Shown: piece after piece, positions 37,021 to 50,100 of the stretch
How positions within the stretch are numbered: the first letter of the stretch is position 1
Layout of the letters: each line of letters starts with the position of its first letter
Assembly: GCF_000003605.2 (NCBI RefSeq)
Contig: NW_003135350.1
Coordinates: 516,861-580,860, forward strand
Origin: Saccoglossus kowalevskii
Lineage: Eukaryota; Hemichordata; Enteropneusta; Harrimaniidae
Direction: 5' to 3'
DNA: 64,000 nucleotides
Notes under the pieces: generated by a model
Told to the model about the DNA's origin: nothing
Database searches by the model: none
Seen by the model: only the letters and a program-made list of their open reading frames with translations
Program-made: the position numbers and the translations under genes

Positions 37021-38220
37021 GACAAATATTAAAATATTAGTTGCCAAACTTCTTGTTTGATATGCAAATCTTAAATTTTCAATTAATTTTAATGTTTATC
37101 CAATACCTTAGGCACACAGGAGTTCTTTCTAAGCTTCTTTTGATTACGTAATTTATAAATGGAGTATGTAGGAGATTCAGTGTGCATTTTTTCTCATTAT
37201 ATATGCATGTAACTGTACTATATTGGTCCCCAATGGTTTAAATTATCTCGGTGTTACTCGAATTGTGCAATTTCAAACTGGTTAGAAAACCACACACGAG
37301 GTAGTAAAAATATTGAATTGTATTGGGTGTTTTGGGTTAATATTTGACCTCGCAACAGCCAAAACTGTCTATTTTTGTGTTTGTACATCCTTTCAGTACA
37401 GACATGAGTCCCCCTTGTACTGCAACTTCCAATTCTAAATAAGGACTTTCCAATGTACTTTTGTTTACATTTTTATTTTGTCATGGTTATAATCTAAAAT
37501 GTGTTTTTTTCAAGTGGAAGATATTTAAAATCGTGGCTTGAATTTTCAAGTAGTTATTATTATTCAATATCACTTGAATACCTGTTACTACTGCGTATTG
37601 TTGTGTTTGATTCCTAATTGTTCTGTACCTAATTGAAATTTGTTAATGCACAAACTCACGCGACGGAAAATACAATTACGCTAGAATAAATAACTACCCA
37701 TGTACAATCATGGGTGTATCGGCAAGTTACTATATACTGCGATGTTCCGGAAGCCTATCTGTCAGTTTAAGTATTACGTTGCATGGTGATGAAATTAAAG
37801 ATTACGGCTAATTAAGAGCTATTCCAAGCAATTTTGCATCAAGTGACAAAGTCAGTGAACCCGGTGAGACTGAAAAGACAAGGCCCAAAATAAAAATATA
37901 CCGGCAGAAAGAAATGTATACATTTTTTTCGATTGGGTTGAATCTTGAATAATTCTGAAAAAAACAATAACATTTAGCCATGATCATAAATTAATACCAA
38001 CTGTTGCCTCATGTCCAACTATGAATATACAATTTTCAAAGAACGACTCGAAGACGTGACAGCGTTTTGGTACAACAAAAGAATTAGGAAAACTTTGGTA
38101 AACAACAGTAAAATCAGTATCCGCAAAAGCGTACTCATAACTTCTGTTTCATATTTATACTGGATTACAATCAAACAATACATGACTCCTTAATTACGTC
38201 CCTGGACACTGATGAGCCTA

Positions 38221-38361
38221 CACGAAGAACATAGAACACTTTCCTGGGGTATTTGAACTAAAAATTGTCATTCCAGCTCAGCAGCCAATCGGCGACGGCC
38301 TTACAGTCAGTTGACAATTTCGGATTCAAATACCTCAGGAAAGTGTTCTATGTTCTTCGTG
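38221..38361. mobile_element. Foldback MITE, 141 bp, TA-flanked
   Basis: Arms CACGAAGAACATAGAACACT and AGTGTTCTATGTTCTTCGTG form a near-perfect inverted repeat that extends to about 38 bp with one mismatch, and further less well, around a 60-base centre. TA stands directly outside each end (38219-38220, 38362-38363), the mark of Tc1/mariner-type insertion. No ORF. Confidence 0.85.
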
Positions 38362-38363
38362 TA

Positions 38364-41300
38364 ATTAGGTGTTCGTATGCAAGGGATTTGTCCACAAAAA
38401 AACGCCAAATTCGGCCGAATTTTGTTATGTTTGGCTTAATATAAACCCAACGGATCGCATTTTTGTGAAAGATTGGTATTTTTGTCCAGATTTGTAGGTA
38501 TCTAAAAAACGCGTTTCACAACTTGTCTCTTATTAAGTTTTTAGCTGCATTCAAGATGGCGGCCCCCATATAGTAAATATCGTATTTATTTTATTATCAC
38601 GTGTGCGACAGCTGACTATGAAAACAAACTACAACAGGGTCGCAAATGGGAGGAAGAAAACTACAAATTAATAAAACTAACGGTACTTGGGTTTCGGGTG
38701 GCATCCGTTGCTAAACAAAAGATTTGGTCTTCATAAATTTAAAACAACGAATGTGATTGAGCAATACTAGAACCAGTGCTACCAGCAGAGGGCACCACAA
38801 TTATTAGTGACTACGAGAAAGCGTACAACCAGTTTGATCAACACGGATACAAACACAAACAAATACAACAATCAGCAACGCGTACCGAAACATCACCATA
38901 AAGAAAAAAAATCGTTTCTTTTAGTACATTTAATGAGAATGTACAATTGACGTCTATTTTGAAATGATGGATTCCCAGCGAGCGGATACAACTAGTAAAA
39001 ATTAAAACTGAAATCGCCTCCAGTTACTGGAAATAATTTACTTTATTTATACAGTTTTAACAGCAATTACCAAGCTAATGAAGTTTGCAGTGAATAACTG
39101 GTAGCCAACTCTGTATATTTCTTTGTGAGAGGCGATATATTATCCCAATTTATGGGTTTCATATGCGTTTTAACATATTCCTATGAGTTTAATTAAATTG
39201 TTTTGTTTTGAACAGAGCTGCGATAAAAAAATACATTGTATGACGCACTGTCTTTTGCGATCCCTAGTGAAACTAAAGGTGCAAAGTTCAACACTGTTCC
39301 AGTTTGAAATGGGCCGGAGTGGAACCCATGTAAAGCGGAGCGAAACGCCACACAGCGGCTATTCACAAATTAAGTTGCATTGAACGGAAAACTACAGTAA
39401 ATCGAATTCTGGTCTCTGGAAATAAGAATGCTTAATTATGGAATGTCTTAGTACCAGAGGACACCGACCACAGGCATACAACGTACTTTGCGACAGATGC
39501 AGACTGGGTTAGAAAAAGGTTTCAAATCAAAATAACCAAGATGGCAGACTTTTGTGTATTTTTTTATTTTTAAGTAACTGAGAATTTTACGTTTGAGAAT
39601 GTTGACACTGAAAAACTGATGCAGCGTGTTTGCCAAATACATTCCAATGCTGTCAGCTGGCAATGTTAGGATGATTGTAACGTCACAATATAGCAACACG
39701 AAGATGTACCTCAGTGTTGAAATTCCACTGGAGAAAAAATGTGTGAAAATGTTTTCTTTTAGTTTTGTCCACAATGCGTAAATTACAGCTCTAAAAACTA
39801 GGAACCAAAAAAAAAAAAATGAAAACGTGAAGATAAATAAAAATGTATGTATTTCACAGTTTTCCGCATGAAGCTGCCAGGTTAGTTGTTGTCAACATGT
39901 TTGTGAAAAAAGGGTGATTTGTTAATTTATTTACAACTTTAGTTTTTTGTTTTATTTCATGCTGTTAATCACCTATAGTTCAGATAATTTTAACCAAGGC
40001 CTCAAAAACCCACCACTAAGAGCTAATCTCACTTTATCAAATGAAATACAAAAACGAAGAGTCCATGCAAGCGTCAACGCAGAGGGCGGATGACATAACT
40101 CTCAGTAATTTACATAATTCCTGCCATATCTGCTACGGGAGATACAAAAACCGAAGTTTGTGTTATGAGTGGAATCAAAACAACAATGTTCATTATTGTT
40201 ATGCATACATTAGCAGAATGTACTATTTCCGAATATTAAATAGCCACTAAATAACAATACCAGTTATTAAATAACAAATATTACGCTGCATACTGGAGTA
40301 CAATATCGCCCTCAATATGTGAACTCTATATTTCCTTTGTTTTATTATCAACACATTGCTTTTTGTGTTTGTTTACAATCAATTTGAAACGGGTTAAGTC
40401 CAATTTTTCGAAGAGTTATATTGCATTCTACATTAAATATTTCAGCTTGAGTTACCAACTGTTGAATACATTTACCAGGTACTATACCTTACTTAGCTTG
40501 ATTATTTTGTAAAGTGATAAAAACATCGTAATACAGGTAAGTGATTGATCCAATGATATAGTTTATAGTATTTGATGACATATTGCGTGCATACTAGAAT
40601 AGATGTATTTCTATATTACATTATATTAAATAGATTGCAACAATACTGTGCCTTTTAGTCATTTTTGAGTAAATATGGCCGCCAGTGCCAACCCCAAGAA
40701 AACTGTTTTCTGATTTCCATATGGATCGCATTATCATTTTCAATCCTGAAAGTTGGAGGACGCGCGTAATTGGTCGTATTATGTAAAACAGTTTTGGGGC
40801 TGTACAATTCACACTGATAATTTTCATTAAATTGATATTTCATTGAAACAATACATATGAAACAATAGCTCACAATTCGCACTAAATTGATGATACGTTA
40901 GATACAAACTTTATGTGGTTATGCGACTCTCAAGTAAACACATACTTTATTGAAAATTCGAAGTAATGCGGAGAATTCAAATTAGATATCCAACTTTTTG
41001 TTCTTGATAATGCAAATGGCGCCCCCTAAATCGTTATTCTTAAACTGTCGTAAAGATTGCTCGAAGCGGTCACAGCAAAGGATTATTTGCTACTGTCTCT
41101 ACCAAGTGAGAGCATCGAATACGACTGAACCTTGCGATAAGCGGTCATCATTCATAAATAACTCTTGAATTTTGTTGGCACTGTTCCAAAGCACATATTC
41201 TGTGCTTGACAAAAGGACGTTACTACTCAGCACAGGACACATTCCAAAACGTAGCATTATACACTTACATGGAATAAACAATTACCTTTATTTCAATGAA

Positions 41301-41984
41301 TATTTGTAAATGTAATAGAGAAAAAACAAACATTATTTTCACGTCATGTAAAAAAAGTAAAAATCACGGATTTAACTATTTTTAACGCTGTAGGTACAGA
41401 CACATTTTTTCCTCGTTTTGGTCTGATGCACGACCATCAACATAGTAGGAATGTTACGAGCGATACGACCTTGTTAAATTTAAATGAGCTAACCCTGTGC
41501 GCAGTTCAATCTTTACAAACTTACAATTTGTCGTAAATTTCCATCACAAATATTCTATGTGGTACTCTGCGTAACTCTGTTCGCGTTAATGAGAATGTTT
41601 AGCCAATTATTTAATATTTCTTCAATTGAGTTATGTTCCTTTCAGCTCTATTCTATTTTTGAATGCCGCTCTAAACCATATTTCTAAACTCTTAACATTT
41701 CCCACCGCTGAGATATAAACCACTTATACATATATGAACCGTCGGTATTCACCGTGTCTCTTTGTCCTTTCTTTAAAAATATAAATCCGTTCACATTCAC
41801 ATACGAGCCTCTAGAAGTTGCAGAAAAAAGTACGGTTTAGGAGAACACTACTATTTCTCAGCTTTCATTCAAATATTTAACAGTAATTGGCTCAATAGAT
41901 CGACATTGTCTACCTCCTTAATGCGCACGCAAACCCGCAGATGACACAGCAGCTGCGACCGCCCGCTTATTAAACAAAAATCGC
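38364..41984. other. Spacer without recognised genes
   Basis: Only short chance frames on both strands. No domain, splice series or clear repeat identified. Confidence 0.5.
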
Positions 41985-42415
41985 TTAAGGTAGAAGCCTA
42001 CTCATAAAAAAAGCCGGAATTTATTCATTTTGCAATAAACTTTACACCAAGGCAATATAAGGATATTAGCCTAAAACAAGTTGGGGGTCACCAGCCTTTT
42101 TTCGAGAAATTGATGACTTTATTGGAAAGTCGCCATTTTGACACTATTATAACACTTTTACCACAGGTATAACATCCAGCCTGGCGACATAAGCTGACAA
42201 AATCATATATTGTTAATGATGGAGTACTTTTTGCTTTACTGAATTATTTAAAGAATCTGGGTTTTAAAAAGTGTCAAAAATGCAATTTTTCTTTAACATT
42301 GTGTTCTGTGGAATTGTTCTAAAAATAGGACACGTTTCTCAAAAAGCTCAACTGTAACACACCAAATAATTTCATTGTACCATGGGACATTAGCTTCATG
42401 ATTGTACATAATAAA
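41985..42415. mobile_element. TTAA-flanked MITE, copy 2 (piggyBac-like)
   Basis: Left end intact: TTAA (41985-41988) then GGTAGAAGCCTACTCATAA, the exact inverse of the right end of copy 1. The body matches copy 1 up to CATTAGCTTCATGATTGTAC near 42407, where it is cut off, so this copy lacks its right end. Confidence 0.7.
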
Positions 42416-44599
42416 TGGATGACGCTGAACTAACTCATTATTCAGAACTTAGGATGTTACAATATTAATTGGTCAATTTGATATCTTAAAGCCATTTTTA
42501 TTTAAATTCATATTATATATTTATAACGTCAACAGGTTTTAGCCGTTTATTGCCACAAATATAATTAAATATTATACATATTATTACAATATTATTACAG
42601 GCCGGCCAGCTGCATAAAATAATGTATTTGTAGAAATACACATTCAGTACAAGTGAATAACTGGCAAGTACATTTCAAACAGTCTGCTGGGATTCGTAAT
42701 AAATAAATTCAATTATTATAATTGTTAATGAGCGATGAAACAGTATCTCATTTTAATCTAATAATAATTTGCACTCACTCATCTAGGTCCATTCATGGAG
42801 GTAAAAGACATTTGTGACATACACAGTCTATTAAACCACACAAACTTGAATTCTACGCATATATTCAAAGTTCAAAACTTAAGCGCCATATCTCTGAAAA
42901 CTGACCATTTGAATATATTTTTTTTTTAAATATGTGATGGCACATTTGGCCGCGTTCAAATGCAGGGATAGCGACTGCCTAGGTTCTCTACGAATTCTAT
43001 TAGAAAAAGGACAATTTTGATGAACTGAATTGTTATAAAAATACCAAATAACCATAGTGACGTTGCGTCGTCTTCATGATGCTTCCAAGTGTAAGACAAT
43101 AAAATTCAAATACAATTCTGAGTGTCCACGAATAATCTTGGAGACCCGGATGCTCACATAGCAAACTCATTTATTTATAGCAACAAAATATACATGGCAA
43201 TGATACATACCATGTGTATTGAAATATAAATGAAATAAATGTACAATGTCGTTGAGTTCAGAACACTATGACCAATTCCCTTGCGGAATTCCAACAAGCA
43301 AAACTGCATTGGACTCGGCTTTCATATATGTGCTTTCCATTTGAGAAATTGACATTCCAGTTGATTGCAGAGTTGAGAAAGTTCACACAGTTAAATTATG
43401 ATCTCATACGCTTTGTCTGATCATCCAAACCATTCTTATAAAGTCGCCACAGCCGATGTACATCGCATGACATTGGCGCTACGATTCGTAATGTCCTGGT
43501 TTCAAAGTTATATTTTACTAAAATTTTACTAAATATTGCATAAATTAAAAACGTGTTCAAAATAAATATAACATGCATTCAATTGTGACATTAGATTTAA
43601 AATATATTTGTTAAAAATATATGTAACATGAGGTTAACCCAGTAGATCGGTAAATCTTCATGTATCTAACTTGCCTTAATCGATAACACGACTCCTGCGA
43701 CATTATGGATTTTTCTGTAAAGGTGACATCAGCAAATCGTGGCCGTAAAGTGAATCATTCAGTAACGTTCTTGTGTTACACAACAATGTTCACAGAAAGA
43801 TTCATAGAAAACTTGTTTGATGTCAGCCTGGACTCGGCCCACAGTAATTTCGAAAGTTATTTTTATTACATCTATGAGACAAACATTGATAGTTAGTGTC
43901 AACGTTTTCCCAATAGTATGTTTTCGAGATAACTCAACGCAACTTCATCCTTGACCGAATCTAATTCGTGAACACTATCTTTGAATTCTTCACCACATTG
44001 ACAAGGAATGTAGTCGACCAGACAGAACATGCTTCGAAGAAAGCAATACACTGACGCAAACACGCTGCAAAATTAGTTGTAACAGATAATTATTTGTTTG
44101 TAAAATGTTGCTAATATTCTGTTCTTAATCAATCACGCTGTATGATAAAGAACTCATTTGGTAAATTATACGTCAATTACTCAAGAGATTCGCTTTTTCG
44201 GTTTGTGATACAAAATCTACCAAACTCGTTACAATTATATAAAATACTTGACTTGTTCATTTACGTATCATATCATCGATTTTACTGCAAGCTCGGTGTA
44301 CTAGAATTGTTGACTGTTTTGTCATGCATATTGCCATATAAACTTACAGTTTTATTTAGTTTAAAGTCCGTTTTTTCCATTACATTTTAGAAAAAGGCGA
44401 CTGCACACACTCTGCACATTATAATTGTGAACTGTATCCATAAACAATTTCATGGGCAAATATGGCAAGGTGTCAGAGAAACGAATAAAGACAATTTCAT
44501 GTTTGGGTAAAACATTTACAATTAATATCCTGTACAATCAGTTGGAGTGGAGTGAATTGTGCCATATCGTGTGGTATACCCAACTTCGACCAGGGGTTA
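42416..44599. other. Spacer without recognised genes
   Basis: AT-rich sequence with short chance frames only. The frames at 43705-43896 and 44142-44390 resemble no known protein. Confidence 0.5.
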
Positions 44600-44649
44600 T
44601 TGCTAACTAGTAAAACAAGTTTTCATTCCGGTTTCTTTACAATTTGGGC

Positions 44650-45267
44650 TGTAATCAGCCTCATTAAAGTACAGTTGTGAAACAAACCGGATGTTTGATA
44701 TTTGACGTTCAGTGGCACTTCGTTCGACCAGAGTTTCAGACATGGTGGGACGCGGTGGTGTATCACGTACGGTAAACGGCACGGCCATCTCAGACCCAAC
44801 ATCTGATCTGGATACATCTTTGGTATAACCAAGCTTTTGTGACAGTATGTATGCCCGACAAGTTTTGTCGTTGTTCTGAGGTAAGAAAATCGGATGATCG
44901 GATGACAGAACACGTACATGATATGCCTCGTCTCAAATCTGGCCGAATCAAGGACTGCACACAGTCGATACAGTGGTTGGTGTACAGTCGGGACAAATCT
45001 TCAGATTTCGAAATTACCATCATCATCTCCCTTAATATGTTCACCAACCAGTGGAAAATTACAATACCATATATCGTCGTCGATTTCTGCGTTATCCATT
45101 GGTCTTTGAAACAGATGGCAATTACCCGGGTGAAATTTTTTCAGGCATAATTCGACCGCCGTTACGGGACACCGGTTTTTATTGGCGACATACATTTTCG
45201 CCTGTGCCTCGTAGTTTTTTTTGCATTTTTTCGTTCTTGAATCCCTCAATCTCGTGTAGTCGGTCAA
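44650..45267 (-). pseudogene. Crypton-type tyrosine recombinase (DUF3504-like) remnant
   Basis: The - strand frame from 45267 reads NRCPVTAVELCLKKFHPG then DDDIWYCNFPLVGEH, the pattern of the Crypton-derived domain of ZMYM-type proteins. A shifted frame (44790-45047) continues ISKSEDLSRLYTNHCI, and a third (44623-44919 and just upstream) RFETRHIMYVFCHP, the TNH and RHIM...GH motifs of the recombinase active site. At least two frameshifts separate them. Only the C-terminal half remains. Confidence 0.6.
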
Positions 45268-46846
45268 CAGTTAAACTTACAAATTATGTTTTCTTAGTTG
45301 GAAAGTCACAACACGGAGGACAAGACATGTTTTACAAGAAAACACAACATTCTAGCGGTGTTCGTTTAGGTTTGTGTGACGAACAACGATCACCCAACGA
45401 CGGACTCCTCACAACTTCGATCCCGCCATTAACAAAAATCAATATTAGGGTTATATAATTTTTCAGATGTTTTTAATTCGGTACTTTTTCCAAAATTCAA
45501 CCACCATATTTCCATAAAAGTCAAATACTACCGGCTTTATGCATTTCCGCATTAGACGTGTAGTCAATTCATGTTCCAGGGCCACTTTGTTCAATGTAAC
45601 TATGCATTATCAGCCAATATACCTGTAATTACATATGCAAATATTGTGTTTGGACCAATCAAATCAACGGATTAACACCATTAAAATACTAGTATAATAT
45701 AATATGAGATTATTACGAGAATACGTCAAAGTATGCACGAAGACAGTGCAGCTGGAGTATCGACCGACGTGCAGCGGAGGTGGATAATAACCTTATTATT
45801 ATACATATTTTCCTTCCAACTTTGTAACTCTGTAACTTATGGCGTTACGGTGACATATGTATAATAATACTAAATATTTGACAGGCTAACATCGAAGAAA
45901 AAAATGTAACATCAATAAGAAGACAAAAGTAAAGGTATTGTAAAAGCTGGTTTTAATTAGCATAATTTCAGACTAAAAATGATTAATTTCAACGATGCTA
46001 TCAGCAATTACATATAAATGAACTAATTTTCTGTTTTTCATATAATGCTACTTGTACAGTATTAATCCGAATATAAAAAAAACTTGTATTTTAATACTGA
46101 ATTGTATAAAAGTTCCCAAATAGCAGCATATTGGCAAACTGTACACCAAACTACGCAAATACGTGTCAACACCCAAACTGGTTGATAATATACATGTTCA
46201 AAAAAAAGTATTGTTAAAAACCAAACAAAACAAGACTACACATTTTCCCCTCGTATATACAATATATATATCCCTTCATTCAGAATTCGGGTAAGGTAAA
46301 CAAATCAAAATATGTATTTAGACAAATATAGCACAGAATTCACACAATTCCCAGACAAAATGTAATGATGAATCTAATTTTTACAGTATTGCCAGTGAAG
46401 TCGATGTTATTAACTTTCATTACACTTCACGGAAAGTTTTGAAATACAGAATATTATTACAAAATGAATACTAGTATACCCATTATGATAAAAAACGCGT
46501 ACGGTATTAAACTGTCGGCGCAATTGACCTGCATTTAGTCCCATGGACAAATATTATTGCTACGGCATATGCACTACTGCATTCACCTATGTGATGTATG
46601 GATTGTTACAGTAGCATGCTTAGTACATTATGTCTGAATCACAGATAAATGTTTAACTTCTTTCCCCCATGCTTTTTCATTAATGACGTCACTGTGTACA
46701 TGAAAACTGAATATACATATATACTGAATATACAATAAAATATCAATGAATCCTATATATACCGATTGCACTACAGAATAGAAGTATAATGTATTGTTAG
46801 GATAACACATTGAGTGGTATAGGACGTAAACGTAAGGATTCCCATC
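45268..46846. other. 3' flank of the CACHD1-like gene
   Basis: Should include the 3' untranslated region of the - strand gene. A second tract of short - strand frames upstream of the recombinase remnant shows nothing recognisable. Confidence 0.4.
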
Positions 46847-47175
46847 TTATATATTCATCGGTTGAAAAGCTTGCGGCGGTGGTTGTTGCTGGGAAACTAA
46901 ATAGCCTTGATTGTCACCATGCATTTCTGTGTAGTATGGGTTTACTGGGACCTGTTGAAGAGCCGCATCTTGGGGCACAATCGGAGGGGCACTTGCAGCA
47001 GCAGCTCTATTGTCATATGTTATCACTGTGTCGGCATTGTTATCGCTGTACGATTTTTGTCGCCCAGGTTTAAACTTGAGTACCAGTATAATTGAAAACA
47101 CGATAACCACAAGTATCAACACAATGACAATAATGACAATAATGACTATTGACGAATTATTAGAAGCGTCATCAT
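46847..47175 (-). CDS. CACHD1-like: CACHD1-like exon 25: membrane helix and cytoplasmic tail
   Basis: Residues 1029-1137 and stop TAA. A sequon (NNSS), then a Val/Ile-only helix of about 23 residues, a KFK stop-transfer, and a tail rich in Ala, Pro and Gln with possible motifs NPYY and QQQPPPQ. The tail is far shorter than in human CACHD1. Confidence 0.92.
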
Positions 47176-50100
47176 CTGAAATTACAAGGAAGATTATTTT
47201 ATTAATAATGTAATACATACAGTCAAAACGTGTGCGTACTAATGGCATGACTTATCAGTGAGTATCGACTGGTCACCAACGCAGTTGTTAACATAATACG
47301 TACCAATTGTTAAAAACATGTTTACACATGCGCCGTTTTCTTTATTCCACTTGCAACTGACATATGCGTTACATTCACTGTAATTAATATAAAAATCGCC
47401 TCATAAATAAATTGTCATATGAATCTATCTATATTATGTTATTAGTATGTCTACTGTATACTCTGTTATGTCTATACTACAAGTTATTAGCACCTTTCTA
47501 AAACAGTCTCACCTTGCAGCTTGTTTACTTGTACAGTTTGCGTTATAGCATTCACCTAAACCCGTATAAGCATCGGTATCTTCAATAACTGGAGATATTG
47601 ATGGTCTTGGGGGTAGACAAGTTGGATCATCATCACTGAGAGGGGGACACCATAAATATAATTTATTTATTTTGATTGAGATTATTCGACATACAATTTA
47701 AATAATTTTACAACATCCATGGATGTAAGTGTTTGTTTTTAGAAATTGTTCAATAAAATAGCGTCAATTTGACTGAAAAAGTGGCAACAACTTGTTGTTT
47801 TTGTGTCTACAATGGTAAAAGAAAAAGTGTATTGTATGTTTCGTTCTTACCTCGTGAATGAAAATTGGTCCTTACAATATTCGTATTCTGTTGGTGATAA
47901 ACATGGGCATTCACATTCATTGTCTGCAGATGTATGCATACAGGTTTCCTGGTTAGAAAATATAACATTAGAAAAGTTAATATTGCATTTGTTGTGAGCA
48001 CATTTACCCTATATGAGGGTCGCAATGGTCCTTCGGTAAAGGTCACAATTAAAGGGAAAAAAATAAGTAAATATGTACCACTCAATAAATTGCGTGTACA
48101 TGAGGTTTTATTGCATTCGCATTATTATATAACAGTGACGCCAAACGGATGTAATTACTTACTACCTTTGAAATAGTACTTGAACTCAAAATAGCTACAA
48201 ACAATTCTTGTACAAAGGAATGTTTTTTTCCAGAAAACACTGTTCACTGTTTATTTCAGGGAAACAGATGTCATATTTACTTACATAATAACATGGGCAG
48301 TGTTGGTTACATCCTGTAGCCTTGTATACAATACCCAGGTAGACGTTTGTATCTTGTACATGGGCAAGTCTGTAACGTTTACACTTATTTGCATTGTTCA
48401 TATTATCAATAGTCGCTGTTGACCCCACACGCTCTGCCTTGAAAAAACAACATGCAATGACAACTGTTAAAATAAAGGTCCGGGTTGTAGTACAGACGCA
48501 TATTAATATGATGCGGGTTTATTATTAATTTAATTTTTTATGTTTTTTTTTCGTTTTATCTGCATAATTTTTCTTTATTTTTCGTTTTCCATTTTTCCCT
48601 TATAAGATTGACTTACTATATAGTAATTCAGGTTTTTAATCTTCTGAAAATCCACACACTGTTTTTTTTTAAGAATCCTTTTCTCCAACAAGTCCTCCGC
48701 AACATTCGGCTCCTTTTCCATGATATGGATATCACTCACGTCAGAATCAGACTCGGTGAAATCTCGATGTATAACTAAAAATCCACTACTGTCCATCACA
48801 AAGCAACTAAAAGTGCAGAAACAAATACTTATACTGTTATATTTAGGCCCTTGTTATACCAACTCAGTACATAAATAAACACTCATTAAATATCAAATAA
48901 TAGGATTATCCAGGTTTGTTTAAAATTGAGTTTACTTTCATTCGAATGATTCGTCAAGATATCCAATGGAACAAAGTCAGTATTTGTTCAAAATGTTAGT
49001 TAGTGACTTGACATAATGGTTTTATGAGTGTCAGTTCTCATGTACATCCATCATGATTTCATTTTTGCCAAAACATTTTTCTTTGTATATTTTAGTAACA
49101 AAATACAACTTATTCATATAATTCAACAAATCAAAATTACTATAATAATTTGTAGTCTCCATTGTACGGGCTGATAAAACAGCTATCTGAAACATGAGTA
49201 AAACAGAAATGATAGGGCTGATTGAAGTACAAACTAAAATATGTAAATTATTAAAAAATGTTTTATATGTATTTTATCATAAATCTCTCTCTGATTTTAA
49301 GTTTTGGAAAACATTTGCTAAAGTAAAAACCTGTTGCTGAACTCTTCACATTCCGGGTAGTGCTTAGTCAGCATATTGTAGAAATATGATATCGTGAAAT
49401 CCATACCCATAACAGCTAGCACATTAGATGACGTCGAAGTTGAACTTAAACTACAATGAAGAAAAACAACGTTATAAATAACATGGTATTGTGTTATTTC
49501 ACTTGACTGCAATTACTCCGAGAAAATGCAAAAATAGAGATAGTTCTACCCACCTTTCAGTGATTGCTTTGCTCAATGCTATAACCTCACCAGCCCCATT
49601 AGCGTCTGCGTATGGCACTGACAATGTAAGTATATCTGCATTGCTTTTTGCTCTTTCGTACCTGTCAGAGAAATAATTATTTACGTGATCTCAGTATATA
49701 TTTAAATCACAACACTTGATTAATGTGAATGTTTCATATGCAGACTACCTACCAGGGTCTCACTGTAGTGTCGTGTACTTTGCTCATCGTAATCCCAGGT
49801 AACTGTCGGTACACGCCATTCCTTGTTCCCATGTACCGAAATAGTGTGTAGTGCTTATACATATCAGCATCTTCACTCTTCCAAATTTCATTTACTTTAG
49901 CAGTTACTATTACAGCGTCACGCACCCTATCCTGTGAAACGAATACATTCTCACCATTATAATGGAAGTGGTTACTTCACAAAGAACAAACATAGACATA
50001 CACAAAGAATGGACTTTGAGGTTCTTGTTGATTGTTTAGTACCTATACATTTTGATTTCTTTCCAGGTCAATTGTCGTAGACAACTAATGTATAAGCATG

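Noticed and set aside
38221-38361. MicroRNA precursor
   Set aside because: Arms are nearly perfect over about 38 bp with a 60-base centre and TA at each side, which fits a MITE better; small-RNA data would be needed to revive it.
44839-45458. + strand frames of 103 and 135 codons
   Set aside because: They are antisense shadows of the recombinase remnant, whose motifs are on the - strand.
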